DNA from: Caprella mutica
Lineage: Eukaryota; Arthropoda; Malacostraca; Amphipoda; Caprellidae
Assembly (NCBI GenBank): GCA_947561585.1
Contig: CANNZV010001188.1
Coordinates: forward strand, 124,001-188,000
Direction of reading: 5' to 3'
DNA length: 64,000 nt
Shown: positions 1-9,500 of the stretch, piece by piece
Layout: each line of letters begins with the position of its first letter
Numbering within the stretch: the stretch's first letter is position 1
Notes under the pieces: generated by a model
What the model saw: only the letters and a program-made list of their open reading frames with translations
Database searches by the model: none
What the model was told of the DNA's origin: nothing
Program-made: the position numbers and the translations under genes

Positions 1-712
1 TATTTACGTATCATAACTAGGTAGGTATTCATAAACAGATGTAGGTATATACTATCTAGGTAGGCATTGATGAATAATACTAGGTAGTAGGTAAGTAGGT
101 ACGGATTGATGAACACTACCTAGTAGGTATACTAGGTAGGTTGGTATTGGTACTGGTAGGTATCTAGGTAGGTATAGTTAAACAGTTATAGGTAACTAGA
201 TAAGCATTGATAAACACTAGTATATAACTAGGTAGGCATTGACAAACAGTTGTAGGTAACTAGGTAGGTATTGATGAATACTAGTAGGTAACTAAGACCT
301 AGATTGGTATTGATGAATAGTAGTAGGTAACTAGGACCTAGATTGGTATTTATAAACAGTTGTAGGCTACTAGGTAGGCAATGTTAAACACAAGAAGGTA
401 ACTTATCAGGTATTGATAAGCAGATGTAGGCAACTAGGTAGGCATTGATAAACACCAGTAGGTTATAACTATAGGTAGGTATTGATTGACAAACAGTAAT
501 GTAGGTAACTAAGTAGGTACTGATAAATACTACGTAATAGGTAAGTAGTGATAACCACCAGTAGGTACAGATTGGTTGTTACCACTTGTAGGTTACTAGG
601 TAGTTATAAATATACTCTAGTAAGTAACTAGATAGGTATAAGGTAGTGATATCACCAGAAGGTAACTATAGGTAATATTAATTAACAGTTATAGGTAATT
701 AGGTAGTTAATA
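1..712 (+). repeat. TAGGTA-rich degenerate tandem repeat
   Basis: Degenerate units of roughly 40 bp combine a GTAGGTAACTAGGTAGG-like half with an ATTGATAAACA-like half. The same block recurs at 50633-50771 plus 53528-54060, and in reverse orientation at 2150-2975. It is part of the body of element T. Confidence 0.8.
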
Positions 713-894
713 ACATTAATTAACATTATCAATACAAATATTAATAAATAACTTTATACACATTCTTATCATTTACATTAAAAAATAAAAGATACCTAAA
801 TGTAGAATATTGAATTATATTTATTTAAAATAATTTTAAGAAGCATGCAAGTTATCAAGTTGCATAAAGATCATTTTAATACTACTTCTAACAT

Positions 895-975
895 GTCCAG
901 GATGGCAGAGTGGTAGAGACGCAGGCTTCAATAGTACATCACACTAGAGTCCTGAGTTCGATTCCCGAGATGACC
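895..975 (+). other. tRNA-like Pol III module in element T, copy a
   Basis: A box-A-like motif TGGCAGAGTGG (903-913) and a box-B-like motif GAGTTCGATTCC (954-965) sit at the spacing of a class II (Leu/Ser-like) tRNA. The acceptor ends pair for only about three bases, so this is not called as a functional tRNA gene. It is more likely a tRNA-derived promoter or SINE-head sequence carried by the transposon. The same module occurs at 1873-1954 (minus) and 54243-54325 (plus). Confidence 0.55.
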
Positions 976-1190
976 ACTACAATTCTTTCTCCATTTCTTC
1001 CCATTTAATTTGTATATAACAATATGTAATATTAAAATAAATGATATACAGCCAAATGTACATATACACTATATGCAATATGGTAAGAAATTGCAATAAT
1101 GAGTAGTATGATCTTTTTTATTTTTTATACATATTTATATACCCCAATTAACCGAAGGAGTTTGAGCCAAAAGAGAGATATGTCCCCCTT

Positions 1191-1400
1191 GCAGAGTGGG
1201 ACATCCGCACTCTGTCCCACGTCTTGCAGAGGGGGACATCCGCACTCTGTCCCACGTCTTGCAGAGGGGGACATCCGCACTCTGTCCCACGTCTTGCAGA
1301 GGGGGACATCCACACTCTGTCCCACGTCTTGCAGAGGGGGATTTTCCCACTCTGTCCCACGTCTTGAATACTCACTCTGTCCCACGTGGGTCCCACGTCT
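1191..1400 (+). repeat. 34-bp GC-rich subterminal array, copy a
   Basis: Tandem 34-bp units contain GGGGGACATCC and CTCTGTCCCACGTCTTGCAG. About five units are visible before the array runs into the gap. The homologous array of the full element is at 54530-54840. Reading frames through it are by-products of the repeat. Confidence 0.85.
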
Positions 1401-1420
1401 TATTTCCCTCTTCCCTCTAT

Positions 1421-1623
1421 NNNNNNNNNNNNNNNNNNNNNNNNNNNNNNNNNNNNNNNNNNNNNNNNNNNNNNNNNNNNNNNNNNNNNNNNNNNNNNNN
1501 NNNNNNNNNNNNNNNNNNNNNNNNNNNNNNNNNNNNNNNNNNNNNNNNNNNNNNNNNNNNNNNNNNNNNNNNNNNNNNNNNNNNNNNNNNNNNNNNNNNN
1601 NNNNNNNNNNNNNNNNNNNNNNN
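1421..1623. other. Assembly gap (run of N)
   Basis: About 203 undetermined bases sit exactly between two inverted copies of element T, where a GC-rich tandem array would be expected. The gap length may be nominal. Confidence 0.99.
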
Positions 1624-1872
1624 CCCCTCTGCAAGACGTGGGACAGAGTGCAGATGTCCCCCTCTGCAAGGGGGACATATTCTGCTCAAACTTCTCCGGT
1701 TAATTGGGGTATATAAATAAACTAAATGTGTATAACAGATAAAAAAAGATCATACTAATCATTATTGCAATTTCTTACTATACTCCATATAGTGTATATC
1801 TCCATTGGGCTGTAAATCAATTATTTTAATATTACATATTGTTATATACAACTTAATTGGGAAGAAATGTAG

Positions 1873-1954
1873 TGGTGATCTCGGGAATCGATCTCAGGAC
1901 TGTAGAGTGATGCACTATTGAAGTCGGCAACGCTACCACTGAGCCATCCTGGAC
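1873..1954 (-). other. tRNA-like Pol III module in element T, copy b
   Basis: The reverse complement holds TGGCTCAGTGGTAGCG (box A like) and GATCGATTCCCG (box B like). It is homologous to the modules at 895-975 and 54243-54325, and its D-arm is the most tRNA-like of the three. Confidence 0.55.
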
Positions 1955-2149
1955 ATGGTCGAAGTAGTGTTGGAATGATCTTTATCCAACTTGATAACTC
2001 GCGTGCTTTTTAAAATTATTTCAAATTAATATAATTTAATATTTTACATTTTAGTATTTTTCCTTTTTTAAAGTAAATGATAAAAATATGTATAAAGTTA
2101 TTTGTTAATATTCGTATTAATAATGTTAATTAATGTTATTAACTACCTA

Positions 2150-2975
2150 ATTACCGATAACTGTTAATTAATCTTACCTATAGTTACCTACTGGTGGTAT
2201 CACTACCTTATTCCTATCTAGTTACCTACTAGTGTTTATCAATAACTACCTAGTAACCTACAAGTGATAACCACCAATCTAGTACCTACTGGTAGTTATC
2301 ACTACTTACCTAGTTACCTATTACGTAGTATTTATCAGTACCTACTTAGTTACCTAAATCTGTTTGTCAATACCTACCTAGTTACCTACTGGGGTTTATC
2401 AATGCCTACCTAGTTGCCTACAACTGCTTATCAATACCTAATTAGTTACCTTCTTTTGTTTACCATTGCCTACCTAGTTGCCTACAACTGTTTATTTTTA
2501 CCAATCTAGGTCCTAGTTACCTACTAGTATTCATCAATACCTACCTAGTTAGCTACTAGTGTTCATCAAATGTTGATTGATCAACATTTAGTAGGTAACT
2601 AGGTAGGTATTGATAAACACTGGTAGGTATTGACAAACAGTTGTATGTAACTAGGTTGGAATTGATAAACACTAGTAGATAACTAGGTAGGTATTAACAA
2701 ATAGTTGTAGGTAATTAGGTATTACTTATGATCACTACATAGTAGGTAACTAGGTAGGTAGGTATTGATGAACACTAGTAGGTAACTAGGTAGGTTTTGA
2801 TAGTTTCCAACTAGTGTTCATCAATACCTACCTAGTTACCTACAACTGTTTGTCAATATCTACCTAGTTATCTACCAGTGTTTATCAATGCCTATCTAGA
2901 TACCTACATCTGTTTATCAACAGCTACCTAGTTATATCTACTATTGTTTATGAATACCTATCTAGTTATGATACG
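2150..2975 (-). repeat. TAGGTA-rich repeat with an internal inversion
   Basis: This is the reverse-orientation counterpart of 1-712. Between about 2575 and 2815 the units flip to the plus orientation, meeting the flanking minus-oriented units at palindromic junctions such as TGTTGATTGATCAACA (2570-2586). An internal rearrangement or foldback of this copy is the simplest reading. Confidence 0.75.
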
Positions 2976-3067
2976 TAAATAAAGCTTGAGAATGAACTTG
3001 CTGCAATATGTATCGATATTTTTAACATTAAGATTTGCATCACGATTCAATATATAACTTTTTCCCG

Positions 3068-3410
3068 CGTAAAACAGACGAGGGACAGAGAGGGACATCC
3101 CACGTGGGACAGAGAGGGACATCCCGCGTGGGACAGAGAGGGACATCCCGCCTACTTTTTCCCGCGTAAAACAGACGAGGGACAGAGAGGGACATCCCGC
3201 GTGGGACAGAGAGGGACATCCTGCGTGGGACAGAGAGGGAAATCCCGCGTGGGACAGACATGGGATATCCCACGTGGGACAAACGTGGGACAGAGAGGGA
3301 CATCCCGCGTGGGATGTGAATGGGATTTAAGACGTGGGACAGACGAGGGACATCCCGCGTGGGACAGACGTGGGATGGCCGCCGTGGGACAGACGTGGGA
3401 CATCCCGCTT
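3068..3410 (-). repeat. 24-bp GC-rich subterminal array, copy b
   Basis: Tandem units built from GGGACAGAGAGGGACATCCC plus CGTG, interspersed with GTGGGACAGACG variants and two copies of a TTTTCCCGCGTAAAACAGAC segment. Homologous to 50020-50600. Confidence 0.85.
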
Positions 3411-3527
3411 GTGCAAGATGTGGGACGTGAGTGAGATTTCAGACGTTGGAAAGACGTGGGATTTCAGACGTTTGTAGACGTCTGAAATTCCCTGTCCCCC
3501 TCTGTCCCACGCGGGACAGAGAGGATA

Positions 3528-3539
3528 TGGTTAGCTGGG
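3528..3539 (-). repeat. Terminal inverted repeat of element T, copy b
   Basis: TGGTTAGCTGGG is the reverse complement of the left TIR CCCAGCTAACCA at 49798-49809. Confidence 0.8.
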
Positions 3540-3558
3540 GCATTATATTAAATATTTA

Positions 3559-3573
3559 CGCCATCTAGTGGTG
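3559..3573 (-). promoter_or_regulatory. CTCF-like motif
   Basis: On the minus strand the bases read CACCACTAGATGGCG, which fits the CTCF core CCACYAGRKGGC. It lies about 300 bp upstream of the start of the secreted-protein gene. A single motif match is weak evidence of occupancy. Confidence 0.3.
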
Positions 3574-3726
3574 AAAACCTCAAATTTCGTGTGTGTTTCT
3601 GTCAAGTTAGTGTTCATAATATTGAACAACAATTCTGTGCTAACCTGGTACAATTACTGATTATTAACCATAATTTTTCGGCCATAATGTTAAGAAACAA
3701 AAATAAACGTTGCTATAGTTATACAC

Positions 3727-3733
3727 TATATAG
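3727..3733 (+). promoter_or_regulatory. Possible TATA box for the secreted-protein gene
   Basis: TATATAG lies about 145 bp upstream of the predicted ATG at 3875, leaving room for a short 5' UTR. AT-rich context makes chance occurrence likely. Confidence 0.25.
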
Positions 3734-3874
3734 TCTGTTTTTAACTGCTAACAGGTATTATTGATATGAAATATAATTCCAATTGGCTCCCAAACCCATT
3801 GGAATACTTGTCTCTTTAAATTTCAATCGCCAAGTAGAATTCTTACTCATTTCCGTTGCATCCGATAATTCCAG

Positions 3875-5694
3875 ATGAATATCCCTTTGCTGCTTCTGGT
3901 TGGTTTGGTAGTGAGCTGTAACGCTCACCAGCAGAAGCGGTCTGTTGCCACTGATCACACCGCTACGAAAGCTGAACTGATGAGAACAGGTGAGTCTGAG
4001 GTACACTGTCTAAGATAACTCTTATCATGCAATTAAAATATGATTCTATTATTGCTAATAGCTTTTTTTTAATAGCTTTATTCTTTTTAATAGTAGATAT
4101 TTTTGATTTGATTTAACGATTTAGTATATACCGTATTTATCATGCATGTGTTCCGCGCCATTTGCACAATTACGTGAATGCCCCTTTAAAGGGGCAGATA
4201 ACTTTATAAAAAAATGTAATTTTCTGTAATGAAAATGTTGTTAGTAATTAGTTGTATATACATGAGAGTTTATTCGTCTTATATATAACTAACACCAGTA
4301 AAAAAATTAATTAATAATTTGGTTTTAAGTCCAGCGTTCACCGCAGGGGGCGCTGGGAATTGTTGTTTACAATCCTGATCAAGTGTTATCAATTAGAAAT
4401 ATCAATTATTCGAATTCAATTAGTATAAAACTATGATAACTAGGTAGTCTAGTCAGTAGTGTGGTAGCTAGGAAGCTAGGATGTAAGTTTTTAAGTTTAA
4501 AAATTGTAGTTTAACGATCGCGTGCGTATGAGCGTCATTGTTTTGCTCAATCTTTTCTTTACAATGGACATATGTAAGTCCAGGGTTGATCAGTAGGTAG
4601 CGCTGCATTTGCGAATTAATTAATCTAAATTTTTAAAATTGGCATTTAAAAGATAAAATAACAACATTTTATTTTATTATTAATATCCCTTTATTGATTT
4701 ATCAACAAGAGAAAAAAAGTTTGTCTAAAGGTTTACCACCCCTTTAACCCCTTAATGCTGAACTTGCGCTAATGCCTTCATTTTATTTACTATGAAATCG
4801 AATATATAATAATACAAGTGTATTCAGACACATGCCGCCTCCCGAACCCCCCTGCCAGATTATTAAACAGTCATGAAGTGTGTAGAACAAAAATGTAGCA
4901 GATACAATACAACAAACTACATAACGGCCATTTATATTGAGAGTTTCAAAATAATCTTCATTCTTTTATAAAATATAAAAAGATTAGCTACTTTGAAAAC
5001 TCAACAAAGATGACAAAACAAGAAGCATAAATGGCCTTTGTGTAGTTTGTTGTATACGCTAGTGTTTTTACTGTACACTTCATTTTCGTTTAATGACCTG
5101 CCAGTGAGGTTTGGGGGCGGTACGCCCCCCGATACACCTTCTTTATTATGTATTCGATTTCATAGTAAATGAAATGTAGGTATTAATGCACGATCAGCAT
5201 ACAGGGTTTTAAAAACGCGCTGTGCATTCTCGAGATTGTTCAAATCGTTAAATGGTGCTGAACACAAGCATTAGATATATTCAAATTCATACCAATCAGG
5301 AGGAGAAAAAACCAGAGCTATATCTTCTGCTCTAGTGGGACATGTAGTAAACGCTGGAGCTACTCTTCTGGGACATTTTGTGGGTGGTGGAAATCAAAAT
5401 AGTAGTCCACCTCAACCCAAAAGAAGGAGAAGACCGAACAGGAGGAGACAGAACAGAAGAAGACCCAACAGAAGAGGACCCAACAGAAGAAGACCCAGAA
5501 GAAGGAGACCGCACAATGGATATGGAGGAGTTGAGGGTGAATATGGAGGTTGGCATGGAAGCAATGCAGATCACAGTAGTGGTTATGAAGGACACAGCAG
5601 TGTTCCAGAAGCAGAAAGTAGTGGTCTTGGCGGTTCCGATAAAAATATGAACTTTCATTTTTATAGATCATCACTCAGGAGTGCCCGTAAATAA
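3875..5694 (+). CDS. Two-exon gene for a secreted arginine-rich protein
   Basis: Proposed exons are 3875-3989 and 5300-5694, giving 169 residues. Exon 1 starts at an ATG and encodes a signal peptide (hydrophobic LLLLVGLVVSC, likely cleavage after CNA at residue 17), followed by a dibasic KR at 21-22 that could be a propeptide site. It ends at a GTGAGT donor in phase 1. The CAG acceptor before 5300 is the only nearby one that restores the frame. Exon 2 encodes a glycine/hydrophobic stretch (about residues 46-69, VGHVVNAGATLLGHFVGGG), an arginine block (79-109) made of repeated NRRRP pentapeptides, then a Gly/Ser/His/acidic tail. AATAAA overlaps the stop. I do not recognise the family. The layout would suit a processed cationic secreted peptide or matrix protein, but that is inference. 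The intron (1310 bp) carries a foldback element. There are no neighbours in an operon sense. Confidence 0.6.
4341..4357 (+). promoter_or_regulatory. CTCF-like motif in intron
   Basis: CCGCAGGGGGCGCTGGG closely fits the vertebrate-type CTCF core. It sits in the intron of the secreted-protein gene. A related but weaker AAGTCCAGGG...GTAGCGCTG block lies at about 4577-4606, so it may instead belong to a small dispersed repeat. Confidence 0.3.
4738..5212. mobile_element. Foldback (inverted-repeat) element in the intron
   Basis: The two halves are inverted copies. TACTATGAAATCGAATA near 4790 is mirrored near 5150-5173, the CATGAAGTGTGTAG arm near 4873 is mirrored near 5070-5090, and TACAACAAACTACA is mirrored by TGTAGTTTGTTGTA. 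The core resembles the MITE cores at 34541 and 63733. No open frame. It lies wholly inside the predicted intron 3990-5299. Confidence 0.75.
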
Positions 5695-5695
5695 A
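5690..5695 (+). promoter_or_regulatory. Polyadenylation signal AATAAA
   Basis: AATAAA overlaps the TAA stop of the secreted-protein gene. A second AATAAA at about 5930 would give a longer 3' UTR. Confidence 0.5.
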
Positions 5696-6512
5696 GAAAA
5701 TTGAGTAAATTTATTTCAAATTCATCAGTAATTTAAATATATTTTCTCGTTATTTTGAACTAGTAATAATGAACAGGATGAAACTGATGTAAGCCGTAGA
5801 ATATGTAGCACTTATGATAGTTACAACATGATTCGAGAGCATTTTCAAGTTATAATTTTGATGAGTTAATTACCAATCAAACATATAGTTATAAACTTAT
5901 AAATACTATGATATCAATGATTATTATTCAATAAAATTTCATTAATTCCACAAATTTAATATTATTTCCCTAACTTTCATACTTGTACTCGTTCAAATAA
6001 AGTTCAAGGTTCTCGTGAAGTATGATTTGTCAACTTATCGTTCGATTTTTGGCACATCGATTGGTTTTGCATGCACTAGTCTAATTATGATTTTTGTAGT
6101 GGGAAAGTATTTATTTTTCTGAGCAGCTTAGTTAGTGTTATAATTAGAATACTATGTCTGACATGAATCTCTTTTCAAATAATGTATTATTACATAGATC
6201 ATTTGCCATTTTTTGAGTAGAACATAATTATGCATTTATCACTTTGTTCATGGCTGAGTCTGTGCTTGAGAATGATGTGAAGAATTACAGAAAAATAGAT
6301 ACATACTGTGATGACTATGCTAATTTATTTATGTATAAGTTAATTGAAAAAAATATATATTATATTAATTAAAATAAAGTTCTAAATGTTCCTTTAATAT
6401 TATTTTAGTGACCTAACTTCACCCCTTCAAGTCTATATAGAAAATTGTGTTGGTTTTATTTTTATAAAATTTCAAAAATGAGTTTTCTATTAAACCAAGC
6501 CAGCCTGGAACG
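5696..6512. other. AT-rich intergenic DNA
   Basis: No open frame, RNA gene or repeat family I can support. Part may be 3' UTR of the upstream gene if the later AATAAA at about 5930 is used. Confidence 0.6.
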
Positions 6513-9500
6513 TAACTCTGGTCTACTACGAGGGGTTGTGTAACTCTGGTCTACTACGAGGGGTTGTAACTCTGGTCTACTACGAGGGGTTGTGTAACTC
6601 TGGTCTACTACGAGGGGTTGTAACTCTGGTCTACTACGATGGGTTGTGTAACTCTGGTCTACTACGAGGGGTTGTGTAACTCTGGTCTACTACGAGGGGT
6701 TGTAACTCTGGTCTACTACGATGGGTTGTGTAACTCTGGTCTACTACGAGGGGTTGTGTAACTCTGGTCTACTACGAGGGGTTGTAACTCTGGTCTACTA
6801 CGAGGGGTTGTGTAACTCTGGTCTACTACGAGGGGTTGTGTAACTCTTGTCTACTACGAGGGGTTGTGTAACTCTTGTCTACTAAGAGGGGTTGTAACTC
6901 TGGTCTACTACGAGGGGTTGTGTAACTCTTGTCTATTACGAGGGGTTGTAACTCTGGTCTACTACGAGAGGTTGTAACTCTAGTCTACTACGAGGGGCTG
7001 TGTAACTCTTGTCTATTACGAGGGGTTGTAACTCTGGTCTACTACGAGGGGTTGTGTAACTCTGGTCTACTACGAGGGGTTGTAACTCTGGTCTACTACG
7101 AGGGGTTGTGTAACTCTTGTCTACTACGAGGGGTTGTAACTCTGGTCTACTACGAGGGGTTGTGTAACTCTTGTCTACTACGAGGGGTTGTAACTCTGGT
7201 CTACTACGAGGGGTTGTGTAACTCTGGTCTACTACGAGGGGTTGTGTAACTCTGGTCTACTACGAGGGGTTGTAACTCTGGTCTACTACGAGGGGTTGTG
7301 TAACTCTTGTCTACTACGAGGGGTTGTAACTCTGGTCTACTACGAGGAGTTGTGTAACTCTGGTCTACTACGAGGGGTTGTAACTCTGGTCTACTACGAG
7401 GGGTTGTGTAACTCTTGTCTACTACGAGGGGTTGTAACTCTGGTCTACTACGAGGGGTTGTGTAACTCTGGTCTACAACGAGGGGTTGTAACTCTTGTCT
7501 ACTACGAGGGGTTGTGTAACTCTTGTCTACTACGAGGGGTTGTAACTCTGGTCTACTACGAGGGGTTGTGTAACTCTGGTCTACTACGAGGGGTTGTGTA
7601 ACTCTTGTCTACTTTGAGGGGTTGTAACTCTGGTCTACTACGAGGGGTTGTGTAACTCTGGTCTACTACGAGGGGTTGTGTAACTCTGGTCTACTACGAG
7701 GGGTTGTGTAACTCTTGTCTATTACGAGGGGTTGTAACTTTGGTCTACTACGAGGGGTTGTGTAACTCTTGTCTATTACGAGGGGTTGTAACTCTGGTCT
7801 ACTACGAGGGGTTGTGTAACTCTTGTCTACTACGAGGGGTTGTAACTCTGGTCTACTACGAGGGGTTGTGTAACTCTTGTCTACTACGAGGGGTTGTAAC
7901 TCTGGTCTACTACGAGGGGTTGTGTAACTCTTGTCTATTACGAGGGGTTGTAACTCTGGTCTACTACGAGGGGTTGTAACTCTGGTCTACTACGAGGGGT
8001 TGTAATTCTGGTCTACTACGAGGGGTTGTGTAACTCTGGTCTACTACGAGGGGTTGTGTAACTCTGGTCTACTACGAGGGGTTGTGTAACTCTTGTCTAC
8101 TACGAGGGGTTGTAACTCTGGTCTACTACGAGGGGTTGTGTAACTCTTGTCTACTACGAGGGGTTGTAACTCTGGTCTACTACGAGGGGTTGTGTAACTC
8201 TGGTCTACTACGAGGGGTTGTAACTCTGGTCTACTACGAGGGGTTGTGTAACTCTGGTCTACTACGAGGGGTTGTAACTCTGGTCTACTACGAGGGGTTG
8301 TGTAACTCTTGTCTACTACGAGGGGTTGTAACTCTGGTCTACTACGAGGGGTTGTGTAACTCTGGTCTACTACGAGGGGTTGTGTAACTCTTGTCTATTA
8401 CGAGGGGTTGTAACTCTGGTCTACTACGAGGGGTTGTAACTCTGGTCTACTACGAGGGGTTGTGTAACTCTTGTCTATTACGAGGGGTTGTAACTCTGGT
8501 CTACTACGAGGGGTTGTGTAACTCTTGTCTACTACGAGGGGTTGTAACTCTGGTCTACTACGAGGGGTTGTGTAACTCTGGTCTACTACGAGGGGTTGTA
8601 ACTCTGGTCTACTACGAGGGGTTGTGTAACTCTTGTCTACTACGAGGGGTTGTAACTCTGGTCTACTACGAGGGGTTGTGTAACTTTGGTCTACTACGAG
8701 GGGTTGTGTAACTCTTGTCTATTACGAGGGGTTGTAACTCTGGTCTACTACGAGGGGTTGTAACTCTGGTCTACTACGAGGGGTTGTGTAACACTGATCT
8801 ACTACGAGGGGTTGTGTAACTCTGGTCTACTACGAGGGGTTGTGTAACTCTTGTCTACTACGAGGGGTTGTAACTCTGGTCTACTACGAGGGGTTGTGTA
8901 ACTCTTGTCTACTACGAGGGGTTGTAACTCTGGTCTACTACGAGGGGTTGTGTAACTCTGGTCTACTACAAGGGGTTGTAACTCTGGTCTACTACGAGAA
9001 GTTGTGTAACTCTGGTCTACTACGAGGGGTTGTAACTCTGGTCTACTACGAGGGGTTGTGTAACTCTTGTCTACTACGAGGGGTTGTAACTCTGGTCTAC
9101 AACGAGGGGTTGTGTAACTCTGGTCTACTACGAGGGGTTGTAACTCTGGTCTACTACGAGGGGTTGTGTAACTCTGGTCTACTACGATGGGTTGCGTAAC
9201 TCTGGTCTACTACGAGGGGTTATAACTCTGGTCTACTACGAGGGGTTGTGTAACTCTTGTCTACTAAGAGGGGTTGTGTAACTCTGGTCTACTATGAGGG
9301 GTTGTGTAACTCTTGTCTATTACGAGGGGTTGTAACTCTGGTCTACTACGAGGGGTTGTGTAACTCAGGTCTACTACGAGGGGTTGTGTAACTCTTGTCT
9401 ATTACGAGGGGTTGTAACTCTGGTCTACTACGAGGGGTTGTAACTCTGGTCTACTACGAGGGGTTGTGTAACTCTGGTCTACAAAGAGGGGTTGTGTAAC

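Larger units (their letters stand above)
1..1420 (+). mobile_element. Element T, partial copy a (plus orientation)
   Basis: This segment is colinear with 50633-54900 of the complete element T (49798-55236) once the hAT insertion there is removed. In order it holds the TAGGTA-rich tandem region, an AT-rich spacer, a tRNA-like module and the start of a 34-bp GC-rich array, then runs into the assembly gap. The left TIR lies off the window and the right TIR is not reached. It has no coding capacity I can support. At about 130-150 it carries the uninterrupted sequence into which a hAT element inserted in the other copy. Confidence 0.8.
1624..3539 (-). mobile_element. Element T, partial copy b (minus orientation)
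   Basis: Read on the minus strand from 3539, this matches the complete element at 49798 onward: TIR CCCAGCTAACCA, a palindromic AGACGT block, a 24-bp GC-rich array, the TAGGTA region, the AT-rich spacer, the tRNA-like module and the first units of the 34-bp array, ending at the gap. The right TIR is missing. Flanking bases beyond 3539 do not show the TA seen at the complete copy. Confidence 0.85.

Noticed and set aside
895..975. Functional tRNA gene
   Set aside because: Boxes A and B are present but the acceptor stem pairs for only about three bases, the anticodon arm is unclear, and it lies inside a repeated transposon.
5332..5658. Minus-strand frames opposite the Arg-rich exon
   Set aside because: Ser/Val-rich shadows of the arginine codons on the plus strand; the plus strand has the signal-peptide exon and phase-matched splice sites.
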